Translations under genes and position numbers: made by a program
From: Oscillospiraceae bacterium
GTDB lineage: Bacteria > Bacillota > Clostridia > Oscillospirales > Ruminococcaceae
Direction of reading: 5' to 3'
Assembly: GCA_019423755.1 (NCBI GenBank)
Contig: JAHZAU010000004.1
Coordinates: 1 to 64,000, forward strand
DNA: 64,000 bases
Notes under the pieces: generated by a model
The model's database searches: none
What the model saw: the letters and a program-made list of their open reading frames with translations, nothing else
Told to the model about the DNA's origin: nothing
In this document: piece by piece, positions 23,483 through 31,531 of the stretch
How the letters are laid out: each line of letters starts with the position of its first letter
Position numbering within the stretch: position 1 is the stretch's first letter

Positions 23483-25465
23483 TTAGTAAAGTTTGGCGCC
23501 AGCGGGGATGTGGGGGTCTACCATCAGGCAGTGCAGGCGCTCCTGGCCTTCCTCGTGATGGACGGCGGAGATGATCATACCGCAGGAGTCGATGCCCATC
23601 ATCTTGCGGGGCGGCAGGTTGGTGATGGCGATGAGGGTCTTGCCAACCAGGTCTTCCGGCTCGTAGTAGTCGTGGATGCCGCTGAGGATGACACGGTCGG
23701 TGCCGGTGCCGTCATCCAGGACGAACTTGAGCAGCTTTTTGCTCTTGGGAACGGCGGTGCATTCCTTTACCTTCACGGCGCGGAAGTCGGACTTGGAGAA
23801 GGTGTCGAAGTCCACGAAGTCAGCAAACAGCGGCTCGATCTCCACCTTGGAGAAGTCGATGGGTGCGCTGCTTTCCAGGGGAAGCTCGGAAGCAGCGGGA
23901 GCAGCAGCGGCGGTCTCGGCCTGCTGAGCGGCCTCTGCCTTCTTGGCGTCGCCGCCGATGGGCTTCATGGTGGGGAAGAGCAGGACGTCGCGGATGGAAG
24001 CTGCGTCGGTCAGCAGCATGACCAGACGGTCGATGCCCATACCGAAGCCGCCCGTGGGGGGCAGACCGTATTCCAGAGCGGTGAGGAAGTCGTTATCCAC
24101 ATCGGTAGCCTCTTCGTCGCCGGCGGCTTTCAGGGCAGCCTGACGCTCGAAGCGCTCTCTCTGGTCGATGGGGTCGTTGAGCTCGGAGAAGGCGTTGGCC
24201 AGCTCGCGGCCCAGGACGAACAGCTCGAAACGCTCGGTGTAGCCCGGGCGGGAAACTTTGCGCTTGGACAGGGGAGAGATCTCCACCGGATGCTCCATGA
24301 GGAAGGTGGGCTGTACCAGCTTCTCCTCGCAGAACTCGTCGAAGAACAGGTTGAGGATGTCGCCTTTCAGGTGGCGCTCCTCGTACTCGATGTGGTGAGC
24401 CTTGGCGGCGGCGCGGGCCTCCTCCAGGGTCTCGATGGCGTCAAAGTCTACGCCGGCGTATTTCTTGACCGCTTCCACCATGGTGATGCGCTCGAAGGGC
24501 TTGCCGAAGTCGATCTCCACGCCGTTGCTCATGAAGCGGGTGGTGCCCAGGACGGTCTGTGCCACATAGCGCAGCAGCTCCTCGGTGAGGTTCATGATGC
24601 CTTCGTAGTCGGTGTAAGCCTCGTAGAACTCCAGCATGGTGAACTCGGGGTTGTGCTTGGTGTCCATGCCCTCGTTGCGGAAGGTACGGCCGATCTCATA
24701 TACCTTGTCGAAGCCGCCGACGATGAGCCGTTTCAGGTGCAGCTCCAGGGCGATGCGCAGGTACATGTCGATGTTCAGGGAGTTGTGGTGGGTGATGAAG
24801 GGGCGGGCAGCCGCGCCGCCTGCGATGTTGTGCAGGACGGGGGTCTCCACCTCCAGGTAGCCGTGGTTGTCCAGGAAGGTACGGATTGCACGGATGATCT
24901 GGGAGCGTTTGACGAAGGTGTCGCGCACTTCCGGGTTCATGATCAGGTCCACATAGCGCTGACGGTAGCGCAGGTCGGTATCCTTAAGGCCGTGGAATTT
25001 CTCCGGCAGGGGCAGCAGGGATTTGGAGAGCAGCAGCATCTCCTCGGCGCGGATGGAGATCTCGCCGTGGTGGGTGCGGAACACTTCGCCCTTGAGGCCG
25101 ACGATGTCGCCGATGTCCCATTTCTTAAACTGCTCGTAGGTTTCGGCGCCGACTACGTCCTTTTTGGCGTAGACCTGGATACGGCCGCTGGCGTCGGCCA
25201 GGTCGAAGAAGGAAGCCTTGCCCATGTTGCGCTTGCTCATGATACGGCCGGCAACCGAGACCTGTTTGGTCTCATAGGCTTCAAAATCGCCGCAGATGTC
25301 GGCGGCGTAGGCGTTGCGCTCGTAGTGGGTCTGCTCATAGGGATCCATGCCGGCCTGGCGCAGGGCGGCCAGCTTGTCGCGGCGGATCTGCAGGATCTCG
25401 GAATATTCCTGAGCGGAAAGGGCGGGCTCGCCGTTTTCCAGCTTCAGCTCCTGGTTTTCAGACAT
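23483..25465 (-). CDS. lysS: Lysyl-tRNA synthetase, class II, with C-terminal tRNA-binding domain
   Basis: A 660-residue enzyme that charges tRNA-Lys. The first 500 residues are a normal LysRS: N-terminal OB fold (VSVAGRIMSKRNMGKASFFD), class II motif 2 (YEIGRTFRNEGMDTKHNPEF) and motif 3 (LPPTGGFGMGIDRLVMLLTD). After an Ala/Glu-rich linker (about residues 510-545) comes a further OB-fold domain resembling the Trbp111/MetRS C-terminal tRNA-binding module: FRAVKVKECTAVPKSKKLLK, ILSGIHDYYEPEDLVGKTL, NLPPRKMMGIDSCGMIISA. This makes it about 155 residues longer than usual. Start at 25465 with AAAGGATGG 7 bp upstream. Confidence 0.95.
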   Translation of the reverse strand: MSENQELKLENGEPALSAQEYSEILQIRRDKLAALRQAGMDPYEQTHYERNAYAADICGDFEAYETKQVSVAGRIMSKRNMGKASFFDLADASGRIQVYAKKDVVGAETYEQFKKWDIGDIVGLKGEVFRTHHGEISIRAEEMLLLSKSLLPLPEKFHGLKDTDLRYRQRYVDLIMNPEVRDTFVKRSQIIRAIRTFLDNHGYLEVETPVLHNIAGGAAARPFITHHNSLNIDMYLRIALELHLKRLIVGGFDKVYEIGRTFRNEGMDTKHNPEFTMLEFYEAYTDYEGIMNLTEELLRYVAQTVLGTTRFMSNGVEIDFGKPFERITMVEAVKKYAGVDFDAIETLEEARAAAKAHHIEYEERHLKGDILNLFFDEFCEEKLVQPTFLMEHPVEISPLSKRKVSRPGYTERFELFVLGRELANAFSELNDPIDQRERFERQAALKAAGDEEATDVDNDFLTALEYGLPPTGGFGMGIDRLVMLLTDAASIRDVLLFPTMKPIGGDAKKAEAAQQAETAAAAPAASELPLESSAPIDFSKVEIEPLFADFVDFDTFSKSDFRAVKVKECTAVPKSKKLLKFVLDDGTGTDRVILSGIHDYYEPEDLVGKTLIAITNLPPRKMMGIDSCGMIISAVHHEEGQERLHCLMVDPHIPAGAKLY

Positions 25466-25508
25466 TCTATCCATCCTTTCGGTTATTAAAGTCCAGTTTG
25501 ACCCTTCT

Positions 25509-25537
25509 ATTATAGCGGTTTTTCCGCGTAAATACAA
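25509..25537 (-). promoter_or_regulatory. lysS promoter
   Basis: Minus-strand TTGTAT (25537-25532), 17-bp spacer, TATAAT (25514-25509). Confidence 0.8.
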
Positions 25538-25604
25538 CAAAAAAATACAGGCGCCCGGCCCTGGGGTTTTGGGTGAAATCGACCAAAACCAGGGGAGCGC
25601 CTGC
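25538..25604 (-). terminator. greA terminator
   Basis: Minus strand: CAGGCGCTCCCCTGGTTTTGG, ten-base loop, CCAAAACCCCAGGG...GCGCCTG, then TATTTTTTTG. The T-run adjoins the lysS -35 box. Confidence 0.88.
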
Positions 25605-25616
25605 AAGCGGCAAAAA

Positions 25617-26090
25617 CTACTGTACGCTGACGATGTCGTAGGCGATCTTGGCGCCGGAGGGAACGACCACTTCGATGCGGTCGCCTTCCTTGTGGCCCAG
25701 CAGAGCCTTACCCACGGGGGACTCGTCGGTGATGGTGTCCATATCGTTGCTGGACTCCACCGAGCTGATGATGCGGTAGTTCATCTCGTCGCCGAACTCC
25801 ACGTCGCGGATGGTGACCACGCTGCCGATGGAGACGACACCCTGGTTGAGGGCGGATTTTTCGATGATCTTCACATTTTTCAGCTGTTTTTCCAGGGTGA
25901 CGATGCGGGCTTCTACGATAGCCTGCTCGTTTTTGGCCTCATCGTACTCACTGTTTTCGGAAAGGTCGCCGAAGCCGCGGGCGATGCGGATCTTTTCTGC
26001 GATCTCGGCGCGGCGGTTGGTCTTCAGCTCGTTGAGCTCTGCCACCAGGTCGTTGTAGCCTTCCTGGGTCAGCATAATTTCATTAGCCAT
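25617..26090 (-). CDS. greA: Transcription elongation factor GreA
   Basis: A 157-residue factor that rescues backtracked RNA polymerase by stimulating transcript cleavage. The N-terminal coiled coil contains the acidic tip GFGDLSENSEYDEAKNEQA (Asp and Glu needed for cleavage); the C-terminal FKBP-like domain ends SPVGKALLGHKEGDRIEVVV, the usual GreA ending. Length is standard. The ATG at 26090 follows GAGGAG. It is monocistronic with a consensus promoter and a strong terminator. Confidence 0.95.
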   Translation of the reverse strand: MANEIMLTQEGYNDLVAELNELKTNRRAEIAEKIRIARGFGDLSENSEYDEAKNEQAIVEARIVTLEKQLKNVKIIEKSALNQGVVSIGSVVTIRDVEFGDEMNYRIISSVESSNDMDTITDESPVGKALLGHKEGDRIEVVVPSGAKIAYDIVSVQ

Positions 26091-26174
26091 GGAACGGATA
26101 TCTCCTCTCGGTTGCTTGCGAAGCAAGGTGCAATGGTAGGCGCCGGACAAGCACCTGCCCGGCACAATAGTTGT

Positions 26175-26203
26175 ATTATAGTCAATCCCTGGATGCCTGT
26201 CAA
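26175..26203 (-). promoter_or_regulatory. greA promoter, full consensus
   Basis: Minus-strand TTGACA (26203-26198), 17-bp spacer, TATAAT (26180-26175). The 78-nt leader contains two small hairpins (GCCGG...CCGGC and TTGCTTCGCAAGCAA). Confidence 0.9.
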
Positions 26204-26393
26204 GGGAAAGTTGACGAAAGCGCACGATTTTCCAGTCCCAACGGGAAAGGAACTGTGCAGATTGAATGATTCGGGGGGGCGCGGACGGCGCTGGGGCGTC
26301 CTCCTGGCTCCCGCCGGTGCCGGATGGCGCCAGTATAACACAAAGAAATGAAGAAACAAGCAAAACTTTTTGAACATTCTGCGCCGGCAAAAA
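26204..26393. other. Gene-free stretch upstream of greA
   Basis: About 190 bp between the greA promoter and the S41 protease terminator. GC-rich in its first part and A-rich near 26340-26365. I see no gene or clear site in it. Confidence 0.5.
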
Positions 26394-26436
26394 GCAAAAA
26401 CCCCCGGTTTGGCACAAGCGGCCCAAAACCGGGGGA
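26394..26436 (-). terminator. Terminator of the S41 protease gene
   Basis: Minus strand CCCCCGGTTT...AAACCGGGGG followed by TTTTTGCTTTTTG. Confidence 0.9.
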
Positions 26437-26455
26437 GGGGATACGGAGGTTATTC

Positions 26456-27805
26456 CTATTCGGCGGTCTCTTCCTCGGAGGTGGTCTCCTCTTCGGAAGT
26501 AGTATCTTCTTCGGAGGAAGCGCCCTCATCGGAGGAAGCGTCCTCGTCCTGGGAGGTGGTTTCCTCCAGGGTGGCGTCCTCCTGGGAGGGCTGTGCCGCC
26601 GGCTGGGTGGAGGTAGCGTCGGACTTGATCAGCTCCAGGGCTTTGTCCAGCTGGGGGTCGCTGGCGTTTTCCAGCAGCTCCAGCATCTTGGCCTGGTCCT
26701 CGGTGAGGGAGATCTCGTAGTCCGGCTGGATGCCCACGCCGTCAAAGTTGGGGCTCTTGGGCGGGTTGCACTTGGCGATGGTCAGGCGGATGGCGGAGCC
26801 GTCCTTGAGCGGTTCGGTCACCTGCATGACGCCCTTGCCGTAGGTGGTTTCGCCCACCGACTTGGCTACGCCGTAGTCCCGCAGCGCCTGGGTGAACAGC
26901 TCGGCGGCGCTGGCGGTGTTTTTGTTGGTCAGGACCACCATGGGCAGGTTGACGCAGCTGGCGTCGGAGGTACCCAGCACCTCGGTGCGGCCGTCCTTAT
27001 AGGTGGCGGTGGCGATGTCGCCCTCCGGCAGCAGCAGGTCCAGGATCTTGATGACCGAGTCGATGGAGCCGCCGTAGTTGTTGCGGACGTCAAAGATCAG
27101 GGCGGTGGCGCCGTTGGACATGACCTCGTCCAGGGCTTTTTTAAACTGGTCGTAGGTGTTCAGGTTAAAGTCGGTGATCTTCAGATAACCGGCGGTGCTG
27201 TACATCTTGGTATAGACGGTGGGACGCTGGACCGAGCGGCGGGTGACCTCGGGGATCTCGGTGTCCTCGGAGCCGTTGCGCACCACCAGGGAAAGCTTGG
27301 TACCGGCCTTGCCGCTGATGGAGGAAAGGGCCTGGGAGTAGGTCTCGGCGGTGACGTCGATGTCGTTGACCTTGATGATCAGCGAGCCTTCCTTAATACC
27401 GGCCTGCTCTGCCGGGGAGTCGGGGTAGACTTCCTCCACGCGGATGTAGCCGCTTTCGTCCTGGGTGGCGCTGATGCCGATGCCGACCACGGAGCCTTGG
27501 TTGCTTTGGGTGAGGGCGGCGTAATCCTCGGCGCTGTAGTAGGCGGCGTAGGTGTCGCCCAGACCGGCCATATAACCGGCGGCCAGGCTGTCGTTAAGCA
27601 GATCCTCGTCAATGGTGCCGGAGTAGTTGGTGCGGACGTATTTGTCGATCTCGGCCAGCTTTTCGTACATGGCCTCCCGCTGGGAGAGGTTGGAGGTGGT
27701 GCTGTTGAACATCTGGCGGGAGAAGATCATGGTCACCGAGAAGGTGACGGCGGTGATGACCAGCATCAGGGCAAGGGCTGCCCCAAGAGAGATTTTTCGA
27801 TTCAT
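26456..27805 (-). CDS. C-terminal processing peptidase, S41 family, membrane-anchored
   Basis: A 449-residue CtpA/CtpB-like serine protease exported through an N-terminal membrane segment (residues 7-29). A PDZ domain follows (SVVGIGISATQDESGYIRVE; VYPDSPAEQAGIKEGSLIIK), then the protease core with the nucleophile Ser in TNKNTASAAELFTQAL and the general-base Lys in TTYGKGVMQV. The last 45 residues are a Ser/Thr/Glu tail built from repeats such as SSEEDTTSEEETTSEEETAE, which is not part of the fold and looks like a spacer in the wall. In spore formers some CtpB proteins cleave SpoIVFA, but the context here does not show such a role. Confidence 0.92.
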   Translation of the reverse strand: MNRKISLGAALALMLVITAVTFSVTMIFSRQMFNSTTSNLSQREAMYEKLAEIDKYVRTNYSGTIDEDLLNDSLAAGYMAGLGDTYAAYYSAEDYAALTQSNQGSVVGIGISATQDESGYIRVEEVYPDSPAEQAGIKEGSLIIKVNDIDVTAETYSQALSSISGKAGTKLSLVVRNGSEDTEIPEVTRRSVQRPTVYTKMYSTAGYLKITDFNLNTYDQFKKALDEVMSNGATALIFDVRNNYGGSIDSVIKILDLLLPEGDIATATYKDGRTEVLGTSDASCVNLPMVVLTNKNTASAAELFTQALRDYGVAKSVGETTYGKGVMQVTEPLKDGSAIRLTIAKCNPPKSPNFDGVGIQPDYEISLTEDQAKMLELLENASDPQLDKALELIKSDATSTQPAAQPSQEDATLEETTSQDEDASSDEGASSEEDTTSEEETTSEEETAE

Positions 27806-27983
27806 GACTTCGCTCCTGTTCCTAAGTAAAACCTGCCGGGCGCGCGGCCGCGGGCAGCGTAAGGTATTTTTATCGTAACCATTTTATTTTACCATAAGAT
27901 TTTGATTTTTGAAACAGTTTGTGAAAGTTTTCCGATAAATTCGGGAATTTTCGGGGAAATGCCGAAAGGCGCCGCCGGGGAGA

Positions 27984-28012
27984 TTGTGGGCCGGGGCAAA
28001 AGGTGGTATAAT
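27984..28012 (+). promoter_or_regulatory. Promoter of the 75-residue membrane protein gene
   Basis: TTGTGG (27984-27989), 17-bp spacer, TATAAT (28007-28012). Confidence 0.7.
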
Positions 28013-28068
28013 TAGAATAATATCGGAAGAAAACCCGACCGAGACCCAAGACAGAAGGAGGAAACGGT

Positions 28069-28296
28069 ATGTATCGCTGGATGCAGCATTATTATAAGGA
28101 ACTGCCCAAATCGCAGCAGAAAGGGCTGGCGCTGGGGGCTGCCGCGCTGATGGCGGTGACGGCGCTGCTTTATGTGGCCATCCTGCTGCGCTGTCTGCGG
28201 GTACTGGGGCGGGTGGACCGCGCCCTGCGCCTTTACATTAAGGAACACACCCCGCCCCGGAAGAAAAAAGACCCCCAGCCGGAGGAGGAACGCTGA
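28069..28296 (+). CDS. Small single-span membrane protein, unknown function
   Basis: A 75-residue protein with one membrane segment at about residues 21-43 (LALGAAALMAVTALLYVAIL) and a basic, proline-rich cytoplasmic-looking tail (HTPPRKKKDPQPEEER). AGAAGGAGG lies 8 bp before the ATG and there is a sigma-A promoter upstream. It lies between the divergent S41 protease and the pyrimidine operon, which has its own promoter, so it is probably monocistronic. I do not recognise the family. Confidence 0.7.
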   Translation: MYRWMQHYYKELPKSQQKGLALGAAALMAVTALLYVAILLRCLRVLGRVDRALRLYIKEHTPPRKKKDPQPEEER

Positions 28297-28349
28297 CTTT
28301 TTTCACAAAAACCGCCCGCAATTTCCTAAATTCTTTCACGCTCCCGCTC

Positions 28350-28378
28350 TAGACAAGGCGGGAGAAAGAGGATATAAT
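28350..28378 (+). promoter_or_regulatory. pyr operon promoter
   Basis: TAGACA (28350-28355), 17-bp spacer, TATAAT (28373-28378). Confidence 0.8.
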
Positions 28379-28389
28379 ATTTTAAAATA

Positions 28390-28571
28390 AAACCAAATCG
28401 AAACAAGTTGCATTATGTGAGCAAGTCCTTTAAGCTGGTCCCGTGAGGCCGGAAGGGTGCGGTCGCAGAATGTGCGATTTGCCAAGTAACCCTATGCTGT
28501 GCAGCATGGGGATTCTGTGGAGCAATGCCATCTGCCTGTTATCCGGTAAAGGACGACAGGCAGTTTTTTTA
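28390..28571 (+). ncRNA. PyrR-binding leader and transcription attenuator
   Basis: The leader contains the PyrR-binding loop GGTCCCGTGAGGCC (28437-28450), matching the known core (A/G)GTCCNGNGAGGCT, and further stems such as CCCTATGCT/AGCATGGGG (28490-28511). It ends with a terminator, CTGCCTGT (28532-28539) / ACAGGCAG (28556-28563) and T7 (28564-28570), placed 40 nt before pyrR. In known systems UMP-bound PyrR stabilises the anti-antiterminator so that the terminator forms and the pyrimidine genes are switched off. Confidence 0.88.
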
Positions 28572-28611
28572 TTCTCAGAAATTATCAAGACCCCCAAGGA
28601 GGTTAGGCCCT

Positions 28612-29196
28612 ATGTTGGTGGAAAAGACGCAGATCATGGACCAGAAGGCCATGCAGCGCGCCATTACCCGCATCTCCTTCGAGATCCTGGAGCGCAACAA
28701 AGGCGGAAGCGACCTGTGCATCATCGGCATCATGAGCCGGGGCGTGGAGCTGGCCCAGCGCATCGGAGCCAAGATCAGCGAGGTGGAAGGAGCGCCGGTG
28801 GAGGTCGGGTTTTTGGATATCACCGCCTTCCGGGACGACATCCAGTCCCAGAACCTGCCCGCTGACCCGGCTGGGCAGTCGCAGATCCCCTTCTCCATTG
28901 AAAACAAAAAGGTGGTGCTGGTGGACGACGTGATCTACACCGGACGCACCATCCGGGCGGCCATGGACGCCCTGCTGGCCATGGGCCGGGCACGCAGCAT
29001 CCAGCTGGCGGTGCTCATCGACCGGGGACACCGGGAACTGCCCATCCGGGCGGACTATGTGGGCAAAAACCTGCCCACCTCCCGCACCGAGTCGGTGGAG
29101 GTCATGGTGGTGGAGCGGGACGGCGAGGACCGGGTGGTTATCGCCCAGAAGGAGCCCAAGGCGGACCGCTCCCAGCCAGAACAAGACGAGGAATAA
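28612..29196 (+). CDS. pyrR: Bifunctional pyr operon regulator / uracil phosphoribosyltransferase
   Basis: A 194-residue PyrR protein. The PRPP-binding loop VDDVIYTGRTIRAAMDAL starts at residue 104, and the preceding MSRGVELAQRI and GFLDITAFRDD blocks are PyrR hallmarks. It binds the leader RNA in front of its own gene and also makes UMP from uracil and PRPP. The ATG at 28612 follows CAAGGAGG by 9 bp; an in-frame extension upstream is part of the attenuator. The last residues (PKADRSQPEQDEE) are a short acidic extra. First gene of the pyrR-pyrC-pyrF-carA-carB operon. Confidence 0.95.
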   Translation: MLVEKTQIMDQKAMQRAITRISFEILERNKGGSDLCIIGIMSRGVELAQRIGAKISEVEGAPVEVGFLDITAFRDDIQSQNLPADPAGQSQIPFSIENKKVVLVDDVIYTGRTIRAAMDALLAMGRARSIQLAVLIDRGHRELPIRADYVGKNLPTSRTESVEVMVVERDGEDRVVIAQKEPKADRSQPEQDEE

Positions 29197-29216
29197 CACA
29201 AAGGAGGCCAAGCGCT

Positions 29217-30488
29217 ATGAAACAGCTTTTGATCCGGGGCGCCCGGATTCTGGACCCCTCTCAGGAAATGGACCAGGTGGGGGACATCCTCTGCCAGGAC
29301 GGTGTCATCTGCCAGATCGGCACCGGTCTTTGCTGCCCCGAAGCCGAGGTCATCGAGGCCCAGGGCCTCTGTGTGGCCCCCGGACTGGTGGACATCCACG
29401 TCCACCTGCGGGACCCTGGCTTTACCTATAAAGAAGACATCATCACCGGCTGCCGGGCCGCTGCCGCCGGCGGAGTCACCTCCGTCTGCTGCATGCCCAA
29501 CACCAAGCCGGTTATCGACAGCCCGGAGGTCCTCTCCTACATCAAGGAAAAGGCCCAGTCCGCCGACGCGCGGGTCTACCCGGTGGCCACCATCACCAAG
29601 GGGATGCAGGGCCAGGAGCTGAGCGATTTTGAAGCCCTGAAAGCAGCCGGGGCCGTGGCCTTCAGCGATGACGGCCGCCCGGTGGAGCAGGGAGGAAAGA
29701 TGCTGGACGCCCTCAAGGAAGCTTACAAAATCGGCATGCCGGTGATCAGCCACTGCGAGGACCTGAGCATCATCCGCGGCGGCATCATCAACCAGGGCGA
29801 GGTTTCCCGCCAGCTGGGCGTCAAGGGCATGGACCGCGCTTCGGAGGACAGCATCACCGCCCGGGAGATCGTCCTGGCGGAGGCTTCCGGCACGGCGGTA
29901 CACATCGCCCACGTCAGCACCAAAGGCTCGGTACAGCTCATCCGCGAGGCCAAGGCCCGCGGGGTGAAGGTCACCGCCGAAACCGCTCCCCACTACATGA
30001 TGTACACCGACCAGCTGCTCCTTTCCCGGGACGCCAACTTCCGCATGAACCCGCCGCTGCGCGAGGAGGAAGACTGCCGGGCCATCATCGCCGGGGTGCT
30101 GGACGGTACCCTGGACGCCATCGTTACCGACCACGCCCCCCACTCGGCAGAGGAGAAGGCCGACTTTGAAAAGGCCCCCAACGGCGTCGTCGGCCTGGAG
30201 ACCAGCTTCGCCGCCAGCTGCACCGTGCTGGTGCATCAGCAGGGGATGCCTCTGCTGGAGCTGGTGCGCCGCATGAGCACCCTGCCGGCCCAGATCGTCG
30301 GCCTGCCTGCCGGTACCCTGAAACCCGGCGCTGCGGCAGACCTGGTGCTCTTCGACCCGGACAAGACCTGGACGGTCCGCCGGGAAGCGCTGGCCGGCAA
30401 GGCCCGCAACACCCTCTTTGATGGGGTAGAGCTGAAAGGCCAGGTGGTACGCACCATCCTGGGCGGCCGCACCGTCTACGAAAGATAG
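29217..30488 (+). CDS. pyrC: Dihydroorotase
   Basis: A 423-residue class I dihydroorotase closing carbamoyl aspartate to dihydroorotate. Zinc ligands are visible in GLVDIHVHLRDPGFTYKEDI, and the later VISHCEDLSI, GTAVHIAHVSTK and DAIVTDHAPHS blocks carry the other His and Asp residues. Length is normal. AAGGAGG lies 9 bp before the ATG. Second in the operon, 20 bp after pyrR. pyrB, pyrD and pyrE, needed for the full pathway, are not in the window. Confidence 0.95.
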   Translation: MKQLLIRGARILDPSQEMDQVGDILCQDGVICQIGTGLCCPEAEVIEAQGLCVAPGLVDIHVHLRDPGFTYKEDIITGCRAAAAGGVTSVCCMPNTKPVIDSPEVLSYIKEKAQSADARVYPVATITKGMQGQELSDFEALKAAGAVAFSDDGRPVEQGGKMLDALKEAYKIGMPVISHCEDLSIIRGGIINQGEVSRQLGVKGMDRASEDSITAREIVLAEASGTAVHIAHVSTKGSVQLIREAKARGVKVTAETAPHYMMYTDQLLLSRDANFRMNPPLREEEDCRAIIAGVLDGTLDAIVTDHAPHSAEEKADFEKAPNGVVGLETSFAASCTVLVHQQGMPLLELVRRMSTLPAQIVGLPAGTLKPGAAADLVLFDPDKTWTVRREALAGKARNTLFDGVELKGQVVRTILGGRTVYER

Positions 30489-30560
30489 ACCCCCTTACTT
30501 CGTTTATAAAAAAGTTTGCAGATAGAAGATCCCAACGAAAAGAATCGGAGGATGACAACC

Positions 30561-31484
30561 ATGAAAAAGCTCATCGAAAAGATCGTCGAGACCCAGAACC
30601 CCACCGTCGTCGGCCTGGACTCCCTGCTGGATTACATCCCGGCCCACATCAAGGACGAGGCCTTTGCCCGCTGCAGCGAAACCTTTGACGGCGCCGCCGA
30701 GGCCATCCTGACCTACAACAAGGCCATCATCGACGCCATCTGCGACATCGTTCCGGCCGTAAAACCCCAGGCCGCTTACTACGAGATGTACGGCTGGCAG
30801 GGTATGAAGGCCCTGGCTGAGACCGTGGCTTACGCCCAGGAGAAGGGCATGGTCGTCATCATGGACGGCAAGCGCAACGACATCGGCTCCACCATGGAAG
30901 CCTACGCCAAGGCGCACCTGGGCACCACCCAGGTAGGCAGCCAGCAGATGGCCGCCTTCGGCTCCGACCTGCTCACCGTCAACGGCTACCTGGGCACCGA
31001 CGGCATCGCTCCGCTGGTGAAGGTCTGCGCCGGTCAGGACAAGGGCATCTTCGTCCTGGTCAAGACCTCCAACCCCTCCTCCGGCGAGCTGCAGGACCAG
31101 AAGATCGCCGATAAGACCATCTACGAGACCATGGGCGCCATGTGCGAAAAATGGGGCGAAGAGACTGCCCACACCGCTGGTTACTCCCAGGTAGGCGCTG
31201 TGGTAGGCGCTACCTACCCCGAGCAGCTGGCCGAGATGCGCGCCAAGATGCCCCACACCTTCTTCCTGGTACCCGGTTACGGCGCACAGGGCGGCGGTGC
31301 AAAAGACGTGGTCAACGCCTTCGATAAAAACGGCCTGGGCGCTGTGGTCAACAGCTCCCGCGCCATCCTCACCGCTTGGAAGAAAGCCGGCACCGACGGC
31401 CACGACTTCGCCGAGCAGGCCAGAAAAGCCGCTCTGGCCATGAAAGAGGACATTATGTCCCTGGTCGGCACCATCAAAATGTAA
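30561..31484 (+). CDS. pyrF: Orotidine-5'-phosphate decarboxylase, subfamily 2
   Basis: A 307-residue enzyme making UMP from OMP. The catalytic Lys/Asp array is in VIMDGKRNDIGSTMEAYAKA. The length is that of the longer PyrF subfamily 2 (about 300 residues) rather than the 230-residue E. coli type. Two candidate ATG codons lie at 30552 and 30561; the second is used because CGGAGG (30546-30551) is then 9 bp upstream. Sits between pyrC and carA in the operon. Confidence 0.94.
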   Translation: MKKLIEKIVETQNPTVVGLDSLLDYIPAHIKDEAFARCSETFDGAAEAILTYNKAIIDAICDIVPAVKPQAAYYEMYGWQGMKALAETVAYAQEKGMVVIMDGKRNDIGSTMEAYAKAHLGTTQVGSQQMAAFGSDLLTVNGYLGTDGIAPLVKVCAGQDKGIFVLVKTSNPSSGELQDQKIADKTIYETMGAMCEKWGEETAHTAGYSQVGAVVGATYPEQLAEMRAKMPHTFFLVPGYGAQGGGAKDVVNAFDKNGLGAVVNSSRAILTAWKKAGTDGHDFAEQARKAALAMKEDIMSLVGTIKM

Positions 31485-31531
31485 GTCTTCGGTTACAAAC
31501 CGTTTGGGAATACAGAGTACGGAGGTAAGTT

